The notes under the pieces are model-generated. The model was not told the origin of the DNA. It worked only from the letters and a program-made list of their open reading frames with translations, and did not search any database. Shown one piece after another: positions 50,126 through 58,736 of a stretch of DNA of 64,000 bases (position 1 is its first letter; each line of letters begins with the position of its first letter). Origin of the DNA: Liolophura sinensis. Taxonomy: Eukaryota; Mollusca; Polyplacophora; Chitonida; Chitonidae. Location: the NCBI RefSeq assembly GCF_032854445.1, contig NC_088295.1:16045385-16109384 (forward strand), written 5' to 3'. Both the position numbers and the translations under genes were made by a program.

Positions 50126-50668
50126 TATTTGTCTGGTTCGGTGATTATCATGACACATTACGAACGGCTGATTGGTATTTGTCTGTTTCGGTGATTATCA
50201 TGACACATCGCGAACGGCTGATTGGTATTTGTCTGTTTCGGTGATTATCATGACACATCGCGAACGGCTGAATGGTATTTGTCTGTTTCGGCGATTATCA
50301 TGACACATTACGAACGGCTGAATGGTATTTGTCTGTTTCGGCGATTATCATGACACATTACGAACGGCTGATTGGTATTTGTCTGTTTCGGTGATTGTCA
50401 TGACACATCGCGAACGGCTGATTGGTAATTGTCTGTTTCTGTGATTATCATGACACATCGCGAACGGCTGATTGGTAATTGTCTGTTTCTGTGATCATCA
50501 TGACACATCGCGAACGACTGATTGGTATTTGTCTGTTTCTGTGATTATCATGACACATCGCGAACGGCTGAATGGTATTTGTCTGTTTCTGTGATTATCA
50601 TGACACATCGCGAACGACTGATTGGTATTTGTCTGTTTCTATGATTATCATGGCACATTGCAAAACCT
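50126..50668. repeat. 50-bp tandem array
   Basis: About eleven copies of a 50-bp unit containing TGATTATCATGACACATCGC and GAACGGCTGATTGGTATTTG. Units start near 50141, 50191 and so on, with high similarity. It directly abuts the previous array without unique sequence between them. Confidence 0.95.
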
Positions 50669-50871
50669 TGTGTGGTATTTATGTATTTATTAGCCAAACT
50701 ATTTTCTTTATTCTTTCACATTTATACACACATATTTTTGGAACTGGAATACTCTCCAACTTCTTGTATAATCAGTATGCAACGCTGGCGATATATTCGG
50801 TACTCCGTTTGCCTTGTCACGAATATCATAAATATATTTTCATGTGTTTGTTTCTGTAAAATCCTCATTGA

Positions 50872-51139
50872 TTTTTTTTTTTTTTTTTTTTTTTTTTGAT
50901 TGGTGTTTTACGCCGTACTCAAGAATATTTCACTTATACGACGGCGGCCAGCATTATGGTGGGTGGAAACCGGGCAGAGCCCGGGGGAAACCCACGACCA
51001 TCCGCAGGTTGCTGGCAGACCTTCTCACGTACGGCCGCCAGCATGAGCTGGACTTGAACTCACAGCGACCGCATTGGTGAGAGACTCCTGGGTCATTACG
51101 CTGCGCTAGCGCTTTAACCGACTGAGCCACGGAGGCCCC
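50872..51139 (-). mobile_element. Young full-length V-SINE-like element with 14-bp TSD
   Basis: On the minus strand: head GGCCTCCGTGGCTCAGTCGG, box-B-like GAGTTCAAGTCCAGCTCATG, conserved core, AATATTCTTGAGTACGGCGT and a long poly(A) (the T run at 50872-50897). AAAATCCTCATTGA flanks it exactly at 50858-50871 and 51140-51153. The perfect duplication and intact tail show a recent insertion. Confidence 0.96.
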
Positions 51140-51339
51140 AAAATCCTCATTGAAAATATACTGACGTAGTAATGTTTTCGCTTAGCACTTACATGAGTGT
51201 CAGATTGATGTAATGCATCTATTTCTTAGTGGTCTGCTTTAAGTAGAACATTTGTGTTTGTTTATCACTGAATACCTGGACGATAATAATAATTATTTCA
51301 GTGATTTCTTCGTTTATGTCGCTCACATCATTCAGCAAA

Positions 51340-51790
51340 TTATCATGGAGTAGGGGAGACAACTCCTCGTTTTGACACTTAGCTTGTTACGGTGTTGGCC
51401 TATTTCGAGTTAGACTCCAGCGCTTTTAACTATATCAAGCCGTTTCAGTACATATACCCGGTATGTGAGCATACTTAGGGTGTAAATCGTACCTAACATT
51501 TTTTCAGTCACATGTCGACAAGGAGTCACGAGGTGTGTGCACATATAGATACCAGAAATGACGCCCCACCGAGTGACTTTATATACTGACACCGGGCCAG
51601 TCAATCATGTTTCCTTGTTCTAACCTCTCAGTAGGGCCTACTCAGCTCGAAGCGAAACAGCAGCAAGTACCATTTTAAAAGTCTTTGGTATGACCCTACC
51701 CGGATTAATGCCACACAGGCCTCCCGACCTCGCGGAGGACGTCCTAACAATTTGGCCAGCGAAGCAGCTATTTCCGTAGAGGCCTATGTA
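51340..51790 (-). repeat. Second SINE-like repeat family, copy A
   Basis: Shares ordered blocks with 52,905-53,270: GGGGAGACAACTCCTCG, CTAACATTTTTTCAGTCACA, ACAAGGAGTCACGAGGTGTG, and a tRNA-like head read on the minus strand (CTTCGCTGGCCAAATTGTTA). Classification as a SINE is tentative. Confidence 0.5.
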
Positions 51791-52019
51791 CATGTATAAA
51801 TAAACCGAAATATTTGTATAAATGTATAGGAACCAAATGGATATTTAATCGTGAATTATCGATATGACTAAACCAATATATATGTCGATAAATAGCATTT
51901 ACTCTAGCTTTGCCGAATTAGCATTGTCATTCAAAGAGGAAGGTATTAGTAAGCAGGATCAGGAGCGTCTCACGGAGGTCGAAGCTTGAGTGCTAATTAC
52001 AGACAGTGTAGTGCTTTAC

Positions 52020-52145
52020 AGTACTAGCCTATATACTATATCCATATATCGATATCGATAACTGGTTTATGGATATTATAATTAATTTATCGATATCGAT
52101 TATATTTTCATGTCGATAGTTCATTTATCGATACCTCGACCTGCC
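52020..52145. repeat. AT-rich TATCGATA-rich stretch
   Basis: Several overlapping palindromic words (ATATCGATATCGATAACTGG, TTTATCGATATCGATTATAT, TTTATCGATACC) within 125 bp. No further assignment. Confidence 0.5.
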
Positions 52146-52324
52146 AAGAGAAGACAGTGTATAAGTACACACATCTGAGGACTCGTCGTCGTCATATGTT
52201 AAGCACGACGTAAAACCCCTAACATATATACATGCATACATTTATCAATATGAGTTGTTCCCGATTAACTTTTATATAAGTAATATAAGTGGAATTAAGC
52301 CATAATCATTCATTCATATGTCTG

Positions 52325-52573
52325 TTCACTACAGTCTGTTTCTTTTAACCAGCTATCTGTAAAATCAGTCATACTCGCTACCATAATTACCTGTAGTCAG
52401 CTACACATAACATCACAAGCTCTACACATTACTATGTTGGACGTCCACATTATTGCAAAGGAATGCAGATAGAATTCTTTTTCTAATTAATAATGTTAAA
52501 CGCTGTAAGCTTGGTTTCAACACCAAGAACTCATTGCCTTAGGTGACGTCATGATTATTAAAAAGCAAGTCTA
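52325..52573 (+). repeat. Duplicated segment with CRE-like site, copy A
   Basis: Matches 56,275-56,792 (+) and 57,088-57,245 (-) over CTATCTGTAAAATC, CTACACATTACTATGTTGGA, TGGTTTCAACACCAAGAACT and TAGGTGACGTCATGATTATT. It contains TGACGTCA, the consensus cyclic-AMP response element. A TATA-like CCGTATAAAACTAG follows 20 bp downstream at about 52,591. It has no SINE, so it shows the pre-insertion state of the copy at 56.4 kb. Confidence 0.75.
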
Positions 52574-52616
52574 ATCAGACCCGCCTCACCGTATAAAACT
52601 AGTAGGTGGTTGACCA

Positions 52617-52756
52617 GTAGGCCTTACGTTGGAAGGTCCTCCAGCAACCTGCAAATGGTCGTGGGTTTCCATCGGCCTTTGTCTACTCTCTTCCCATCAC
52701 AATGCTGGCCGCCGTAGAATCAGTGAAATATTCTGGATTGCGGCGTAAAACAAAAA
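52617..52756 (+). mobile_element. 5'-truncated V-SINE-like fragment
   Basis: CTTACGTTGGAAGGTCCTCC, GGTCGTGGGTTTCCATCGGC, CACAATGCTGGCCGCC and AATATTCTGGATTGCGGCGT match the SINE core and 3' end; the tRNA-like head is missing. Confidence 0.85.
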
Positions 52757-52904
52757 TGCGCAGATTTTAGAGCTACGTAAAATTTGCCTGAGGCCACTCA
52801 GAATGGGTTTCGAACCAGCGACCTTAAAGCCAGGTATACAATCACAAGCAATGTCAGTCAGTGATATCTTTATTTAGACCTTTGTTTTCAACGTCATCAA
52901 GCAA

Positions 52905-53270
52905 CGCAGCGTAGAATAGGGGAGATAACTCCTCGTGACACGTTTTCTTAAGTCCTGTCATATGTATGTGTGTATGGTCAGGGTTTTACGTTGCAGCTAA
53001 CATTTTTTTAGTCATATGACCATGGGGAGTCGTCAGGTGTGCGTACATATACTGTGTCTTCTTGTGGCAGGGCGAGTTCGTCGAAGTACTGTCGAAAACA
53101 TCCGACATGACATACTATCTAGTCACATTATTCCATACTGAAAGTACAGGACCAATTATGTTCCTACCTCTCAGTGCTTAGTGCCAAGCGAGTGAGCAAC
53201 AAGTAACATCGTCTGCCGAGTTCGAGGTGGACGCTCTAACCATTAGGCCACCGAAGCCGTCAGTATATCA
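52905..53270 (-). repeat. Second SINE-like repeat family, copy B
   Basis: Homologous in order to 51,340-51,790. Read on the minus strand it starts with CGGCTTCGGTGGCCTAATGG, TTAGAGCGTCCACCTCG, a tRNA-like box A followed by GAACTCGGC, and ends near CGAGGAGTTATCTCCCC. Confidence 0.55.
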
Positions 53271-53323
53271 TATTGTAACGTACATCTATTTGTGTAAAGC
53301 ATAGCTTTAGCTCTGCTCCTCTG

Positions 53324-53584
53324 CACCGAGAGAAAAGATTGGGTCAACGGATTCAAAAATCTGCGTAATTCAATGAAGCTAATTTGACTCAGAAAAAGTC
53401 ACATGATCATATTAACTGAGTCATGGACGACTCATGTGAGTTTTCCGACCAACCAAATGAGTCAAAATATAATCAGATTAGTTGACTCAGCTGATCAGGT
53501 GATATGTCTTTGTTTTTGAGTGGAATTAGCTCCACTAAATTACTCAGCTTTTTGAGTCACTTGACCCAAACTTTTCTCTCAGTG
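53324..53584. mobile_element. 261-bp palindromic MITE with ~65-bp inverted termini
   Basis: The left end CACCGAGAGAAAAGATTGGG and the inverted right end CACTGAGAGAAAAGTTTGGG match, and similarity continues inward (GACTCAAAAAGCTGAGTAAT against GGATTCAAAAATCTGCGTAA, then GGAGCTAATT). No open frame is present. Several ACTGAGTCA words lie within. The immediate flanks show no obvious target-site duplication. Confidence 0.8.
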
Positions 53585-53932
53585 TGGTGTAGTCTCTAAT
53601 AATGGGTTAACGTTATATGGATGCAATTATAATTTCATAAACGGCCTGTGGTCCAACTGCTTGTGGCCAAAGGGGTCATATGTGTAAATCAACAATTTCA
53701 GTGGATTGTATAACACCAGACACATATCAAAAAAAAAAAAAATGAAAAGTATACATCGTTAACATCTGTATTCCTAAAATGTCTTCTGCTTTGGGTTTAG
53801 AGACTTCATTATATCAAAAACATGTAAATGAAATGTAAATATAGGAAGAAGTGTACTAATAGACATCTTCAGACATTAAGACACACAAGACTATCTTCAC
53901 CGCGTTCCGGACTCAAATTCAAACCTTCTTAC

Positions 53933-54587
53933 CATCAAAATCGGCCAGAGAGAAGCCTTGATGACGTCATCTCGAGTGGGTTCCAGCGAAAGCAACTCAG
54001 CCAATTCCGTCACCTCGATGAGGCCATTTTTGTTTGTGTCGTACAGGTCGAAGTCTCGGGGTAAAGGAATGACGACTTGGTCTTTGATCTCGAGGAAAAG
54101 CTAAGCAAAAAAGAAGTAACCATATATATGATTGTAATCCAGTGTAGTAAGCTGGAAATTGTTGAAAGAAAATCTTGAGCAGTGTTTTTTTTGTGGAAAT
54201 CGAAGATAAATTTATGATTGGTTGTTGTATAATTATTCTGTGCCAAAAAGTAAGACAAAACGAAAATAGCTCTCGTAAAATCGCATTTTCAACCATTTTT
54301 TAATTGTGTTAAAAATCAATCGAGAAAATTCTAATAAAGCAGATCTTTATCATCATGATTACATATACGGCAGTTCCTTGCGTTAAGTAAAAACATACCT
54401 CAGTTTCTGATTGCTTCCTCCTGTTGCAGGCTTCCCGACACCCTAGACCACAAACGAGGGCCGCTGAGCCTGACGTCTCCGCTGTACACGTGTAGGTGCA
54501 GGCTGCCCGACACACAGGCTCCTGGATCCTCTTCCAAATACGTCTGCCGCAGAACACGATGGGCAGGGACACCAACTTGCAGTTCAT
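53933..54587 (-). pseudogene. Cys/EF-hand gene copy 2, damaged
   Basis: Exon 1 (54587-54399, 63 codons) keeps MNCKLV and cysteines 26, 30, 34, 46, 50 and 54 with exactly the spacing of copy 1 (C-x3-C-x3-C-x11-C-x3-C-x3-C), then RRKQSETE. Compared with copy 1 about 15 residues are missing between MNCKLV and the basic segment, removing the signal-peptide core. Exon 2 (54100-53933, 168 nt) encodes LPRDFDLYDTNKNGLIEVTE with a good first EF-hand loop. After DDVIKA it is one base shorter than copy 3, so the frame breaks before the second EF-hand. I found no exon 3 or 4 in the next 1.5 kb. Most likely a pseudogene. A sequencing error could explain the single-base loss but not the other lesions. Confidence 0.75.
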
Positions 54588-54914
54588 GGTTAATGGTACT
54601 GTGAAAGTAAAGATTTGCATTGTAAATACTGAATCATACCGATTTCCCTTATAAATAAAACTTTTATAGTTTATTTAATTATTGATTACGATCTTAATAA
54701 CAAATAATAATAAATTAAATAGGGCATGGACAACTTGTGTTTGGATTGCGGGAAATAATATAAGTGATAAGGAATGAAGAATGTGCTAAGATATATTTAA
54801 AGGCGAATATATGCAATTTTCTAAAACTCTACAGATTTCAGATACCGTTATTAATAAACTGAAATGTATGTCATTTAGAATTAGAGCCTCAGAATCTCGA
54901 CGAAAAATACTTAC

Positions 54915-55010
54915 TTATCTTAGATGTTCGAAGATGCGATGAAATTATTTCCAGATTAGACTTTCCCTTACAAAAGTGATGATAGATCTTGAAAGGACTC
55001 ACACTATATA
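54915..55010 (-). promoter_or_regulatory. Predicted promoter and 5'-UTR exon of copy 2
   Basis: Minus-strand TATATAG (55010-55004) is followed about 90 bp later by the strong donor GTAAGTATT at 54914; the coding exon starts 11 bp after the acceptor CTTTCACAG (54600). Spacing parallels copy 1 (TATA to donor about 100 bp). Confidence 0.45.
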
Positions 55011-55186
55011 TCGGGTGGGTATAAAACATGGGCCGTACTTTGATGCTGCATTGTTCCATTATCTTTTGTTCAAACCCTTTCACTCTTTAGACATTCAGAT
55101 GGCATGATTTTGTTAATATACTGACCGATTTTCAAGGTCATAGCTTGAGTAGTCTGTACAAAGGGTTAAAGTGAAAACATAGCCTT

Positions 55187-55448
55187 AAAAACGCACGTTC
55201 CGGTGACCCACATTTCATCACCTGTCAGGTGTCATGAGGGTCGCACGGAAAAATTCACTGAGGATGAACTAAAAGCACGCATCAAGGACTGCTGGAAAAA
55301 AATTACTCTTCAGGAGATTCGGGACTCAATCATTTCATGGAAGAAACGTTTGCGCGCCGTTTACCGAGAAGATGGAGGACCAATTGATCACCTTTTCAAG
55401 TAAAACAAGGTAAAACATCATTTTGAAATATCCGGAACGTGCGTTTTT
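55187..55448 (+). mobile_element. Internally deleted DNA transposon with transposase tail
   Basis: Perfect 17-bp inverted termini AAAAACGCACGTTCCGG at 55187-55203 and 55432-55448. Between them, 55203-55403 stays open for 66 codons and ends in DSIISWKKRLRAVYREDGGP and IDHLFK, the sort of W..I....I.SW..RL..V....GGPI ending seen at the C-terminus of Tc1/mariner-like DDE transposases. No catalytic residues remain. The first methionine of this frame is unlikely to be a real start. Family assignment is from memory of the motif. Confidence 0.65.
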
Positions 55449-55449
55449 G

Positions 55450-56270
55450 ACTCTTTTTTCATTTTGGTCCCATGAACAGAAATCTTATAGGATGAAATTG
55501 AAATTTGGTCTGTATACTAAGGACATAAGGGCCTTTGAGTGTGTACATTTTTAGAAACTGACGTAAGAGAGTTTCGGAGATATTGAGTGTCAGGGTATGG
55601 CCCATTTTTTATGCCCACCCGATGTACTGCTCGAGGCCGCCTGATAAGGGGATTTTCCATCGCTACACGTCACCGAGTGGGCGTGGCTAAGGTCGACATA
55701 TCAGCCGTATAAATCTGCCACTGGTTGACCTCTTTCCACAGTCCCTTGAAAGGCAAACTTGGAAATAAGATATCCGAGTGTTTGTTTCTTCCACAGTTAG
55801 GTTTATGTTTGTCAACTTAGTGGTAACGGATTAGCATCCTGGATGCTGATGATAGAGACCCCTCACTGACCATATTTGGCTGCAGCATTAACTCAGGATG
55901 CTTACCAGTCATCTGGAGAAAGGAATTGGTTTTCCTTGAACATGATGAATATGACTATGACGTTTTACTAGTACACATTGTTTGAGTCCGCCTTAAACGT
56001 TATTATTTACTTTACCCAAATAAATAAATAAAAACATGTGATCCTCGTGGAAAATAATTTTTGTTTGTCTCTTACACGGTGTTTTACACAACAGTGGCCA
56101 GATCCAAATTCGGACTTAATCCCTGGAGAAAACAGTTCACCTGGCTTTGTATTTAATTCCCCAAAATCATGCAGCAACTCATTCGTCGTTAACGACATTC
56201 GAATACATTAAAATACGCCCCTTGCTTTGGTTTTGAATACATTCTGCCATGGGTGTCTTTTGCATGGTGT
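55450..56270. other. Unassigned sequence with a TATA-like site
   Basis: No gene recognised. AGCCGTATAAATCTGCCACT followed by GGTTGACCTCTTTCCAC (about 55,703-55,740) resembles the TATA-bearing CCGTATAAAACTAG..GGTTGACCAG at 52,590 and may be the promoter remnant of another lost family member. Confidence 0.35.
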
Positions 56271-56274
56271 TGTT

Positions 56275-56792
56275 ATAATCTGCTTCTTTCAGACAGTCAC
56301 CTATCTGTAAAATCAATCATACTCTCTACTAAAGTTGGCTTTCTTTAGTGACACGTACCACTATGTCACAATTTCTACACACTGAGATGTTGTACGTCTA
56401 TATTATCACCAGGCGAGTGCAGTTTGAACATTTTTTCTAATTCATAAACCTGGGCCTCCGTGGCTTAGTTGGTTAGCGCGCTAGCGCAGCGTAATGGCCC
56501 AGGAGCCTCTCACTAATGCGGTCGCTGTGAGTTCAAGTCCAGCTCATGCTGGCCCCCTCTCTGGCCTTACGATCTTCCAGGACCTGCAGATGGTCGTGGG
56601 TTTCCCCCGGCCTCTGTCCGATTTCTTCTCATCATAATGCTGGCCCCCGTCGTAGCAGTGAAATATTCTTGAGTGCGGCGTAAAACACAAATCAAATCAA
56701 ATAAATAAATAAATAAATAAGTAAATTCATAAACCTGGCTTCAACACCAAGAACTCATTGCCTCGGTAGACGTCATACTTATTAAAAACAAG
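56275..56792 (+). repeat. Duplicated segment copy B, interrupted by a SINE
   Basis: Homologous to 52,325-52,573 on both sides of the SINE at 56,454-56,723: left part CTATCTGTAAAATCAATCAT .. CTACACACTGAGATGTTG, right part GGCTTCAACACCAAGAACTC and GTAGACGTCATACTTATT. The CRE-like site is altered here (AGACGTCA). Confidence 0.8.
56454..56723 (+). mobile_element. Full-length V-SINE-like element with 15-bp TSD
   Basis: Head GCCTCCGTGGCTTAGTTGGT, box-B-like GAGTTCAAGTCCAGCTCATG, core GGTCGTGGGTTTCCCCCGGC, AATATTCTTGAGTGCGGCGT and an (AAAT)n tail. AATTCATAAACCTGG is duplicated perfectly at 56439-56453 and 56724-56738. The paralogous segment at 52.4 kb lacks it. Confidence 0.96.
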
Positions 56793-57087
56793 TGGCATGC
56801 TGGACAATGTGCGAGGAGAGTAATTTCTTTTACAATATCTCCATCAACATGCGGTAAAAGCACAGCCTAAACTACGGCTCAGCGAATCAGATCAAATACC
56901 ACTGGAGATAAAAATAAAATTCATTTATGAGGTTATATTATACTAAACGTGTGAACAGTCTCAAATATGACAATATCAGAAACAGGGTTCAGATTGGCAG
57001 TCGATAGCAGTTTAGATAACTGACATCATCCTTCGTCAAAGCATGTTGAATTCCGCCAAATATTCAGAATACCACTGGTTTTTTCTT

Positions 57088-57245
57088 TAAATAATTATGA
57101 CGTCACCCGAAGCAATGAGCTCTTAATTGTCTTCGAAACCGAGATTATGCAGTTTAACATTATGAGTTAGGCAAATTGTTCTACCCTCATTTTCTCTGCA
57201 AGAATATGGACTTCCAACATATCCATGTGTAGAGATTGTCTTTTG
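57088..57245 (-). repeat. Duplicated segment copy C, inverted
   Basis: Read on the minus strand: CTCTACACATGGATATGTTG, CATAATGTTAAACTGCATAA, TCTCGGTTTCGAAGAC, GAGCTCATTGCTTCGGGTGA and CGTCATAATTATTT. It keeps TGACGTCA. With copy B it forms a widely spaced inverted repeat. Confidence 0.75.
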
Positions 57246-57249
57246 CAGA

Positions 57250-58205
57250 CCAACAAACGTAACAAATACATGCACAGGAGAACTATAATATTATCCATGT
57301 CATTTATACTTGATATCCAGAATCTATTTTAAAGAACGCTTAAAAAATTTACTTTCTGGCGCTTCTACAATTTAAATTGATTTGTGCATTATCAAACTGA
57401 TATACCCTGTAACTGTTTCGGTATATCCTTATGTTTTGTAAAATCTTACAACCTTACTCATATTATGTGAAGGTATGTATTATTTCATTTAGTTTTATTA
57501 GAGGAGTCACGTTGCTGCAGGTTCTGTTTGAAACCCAGAATTAAGCACGTGAGTTTTACTGGAAAAGATTATTAGTGTTTTTTACTGGAGAGTTTATGTC
57601 TTTTGTCTTTTTATTCATTATCAGAAATCATATTGGTGTCTACACAAATGCTTATTTCCCATAACCAAGTAACCAAGTCATGTAAATTCTATTATAATTT
57701 GAAGCCTATAAAGATCTTGGTCAGTCTGTGCAGTCTTTCTTTGGTACAGTAGGTCATTCTGTCCACATGGTATTGTTGTGAGACCTGTCAACACAATATA
57801 GTAGTAACATGACACCTACAGCCGACAATGGCAAACAACATCATAGTCACCGTTGTCCACCAGGCTCTACATGAGAACATTAACCAACCAATGATCGCCG
57901 ATGTTCGCGGTGGGATGAGGGAACCAAATTTGTGAAGTTCCGCGCTTCCTGATTCCCTTAGAGATCTTTAGTGAATTACAGTTAGTTTCAAGCACGTAAA
58001 ACTCCCCCCGCCCCCTCCTTCACTGCCTGACATCCCGGTTGTAAGCCCTGTATATTTCTAGACAAACGAGCAGTAGATCACAAGAACTTGCGCTGAAGGA
58101 ACAACTACAATCATCTGACCATTTTGCTCCGAATTCTCTATGTAATTATCATTTTTATTTATCTATTTACATATTTATATGTTTATTTTTTTATTCATTT
58201 TATTT
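57250..58205. other. Unassigned sequence; possible promoter of copy 3
   Basis: TATAAAG at 57707-57713 is followed by CAGTCTTTCTTTG|GTACAG, which resembles the end of the 5'-UTR exon of copy 1 (CAGCTTTATTTG|GTAAGT). Otherwise no gene recognised. Confidence 0.35.
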
Positions 58206-58207
58206 TT

Positions 58208-58460
58208 TTTCATTACCATACTCAAGAATAAGTCACAAATACAGTGGTTGTTAGTTGTATATGGGGAATCAAAAAACACCTGAGGAAAGATCCAAACTTT
58301 AGCAAGATACTGGCGACGAACTTTCCCACATGTGACGAATATGCAGATATGGACATCACATTGATATAAGACTAGTGGTCTTCAAAGAACGCTTTTTTTT
58401 ATACAACACAAATCCCCTGTCCATAGTCGGGTTTGAACCCGTACCTCGCGTGCCATAGGG
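58208..58460 (-). mobile_element. Decayed SINE-like element
   Basis: CATTACCATACTCAAGAATA resembles the inverted SINE 3' end, and at the other side GTCGGGTTTGAACCCGTACC resembles a tRNA-like box B. The body is heavily diverged. Confidence 0.45.
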
Positions 58461-58520
58461 ACTAAAATACAAGCACCCCTAAATTGGGCTTGGAATAAGT
58501 ACACTTTTTCTTTTCCAGCA

Positions 58521-58721
58521 GTCGCTTTGATTTCAAGTCCAGCTCATGCTGTCTTCCTCTCCGGCCGTAAGTGGGACGGTCTATGAGCAACCCCCCGATG
58601 GTCGTGGGTTTCCCCCGGGCTCTGCCCGGTTTCCTCCCACCATCATGCTGGCCGCCGTCGCATAAGTGAAATATTCTTGAGTACGGCGTAAAACACCGAT
58701 CAAATAAAATAAATAAATAAA
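58521..58721 (+). mobile_element. 5'-truncated V-SINE-like element at the copy 3 splice acceptor
   Basis: Begins within the head (GTCGCTTTGATTTCAAGTCC), then core and AATATTCTTGAGTACGGCGT and an AAAT tail. TCTTTTCCAGCA (58509-58520) and TCTTTTGCAGCA (58722-58733) flank it as a 12-bp duplication with one mismatch, so the splice acceptor of copy 3 is present on both sides. Confidence 0.88.
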
Positions 58722-58736
58722 TCTTTTGCAGCAATC

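Noticed and set aside
49386-50194. Open frames of 72-218 codons with repeated RGGLSYVHGEVCLTF-like peptides.
   Set aside because: Artefact of the 23-bp array; frames overlap in all three forward phases.
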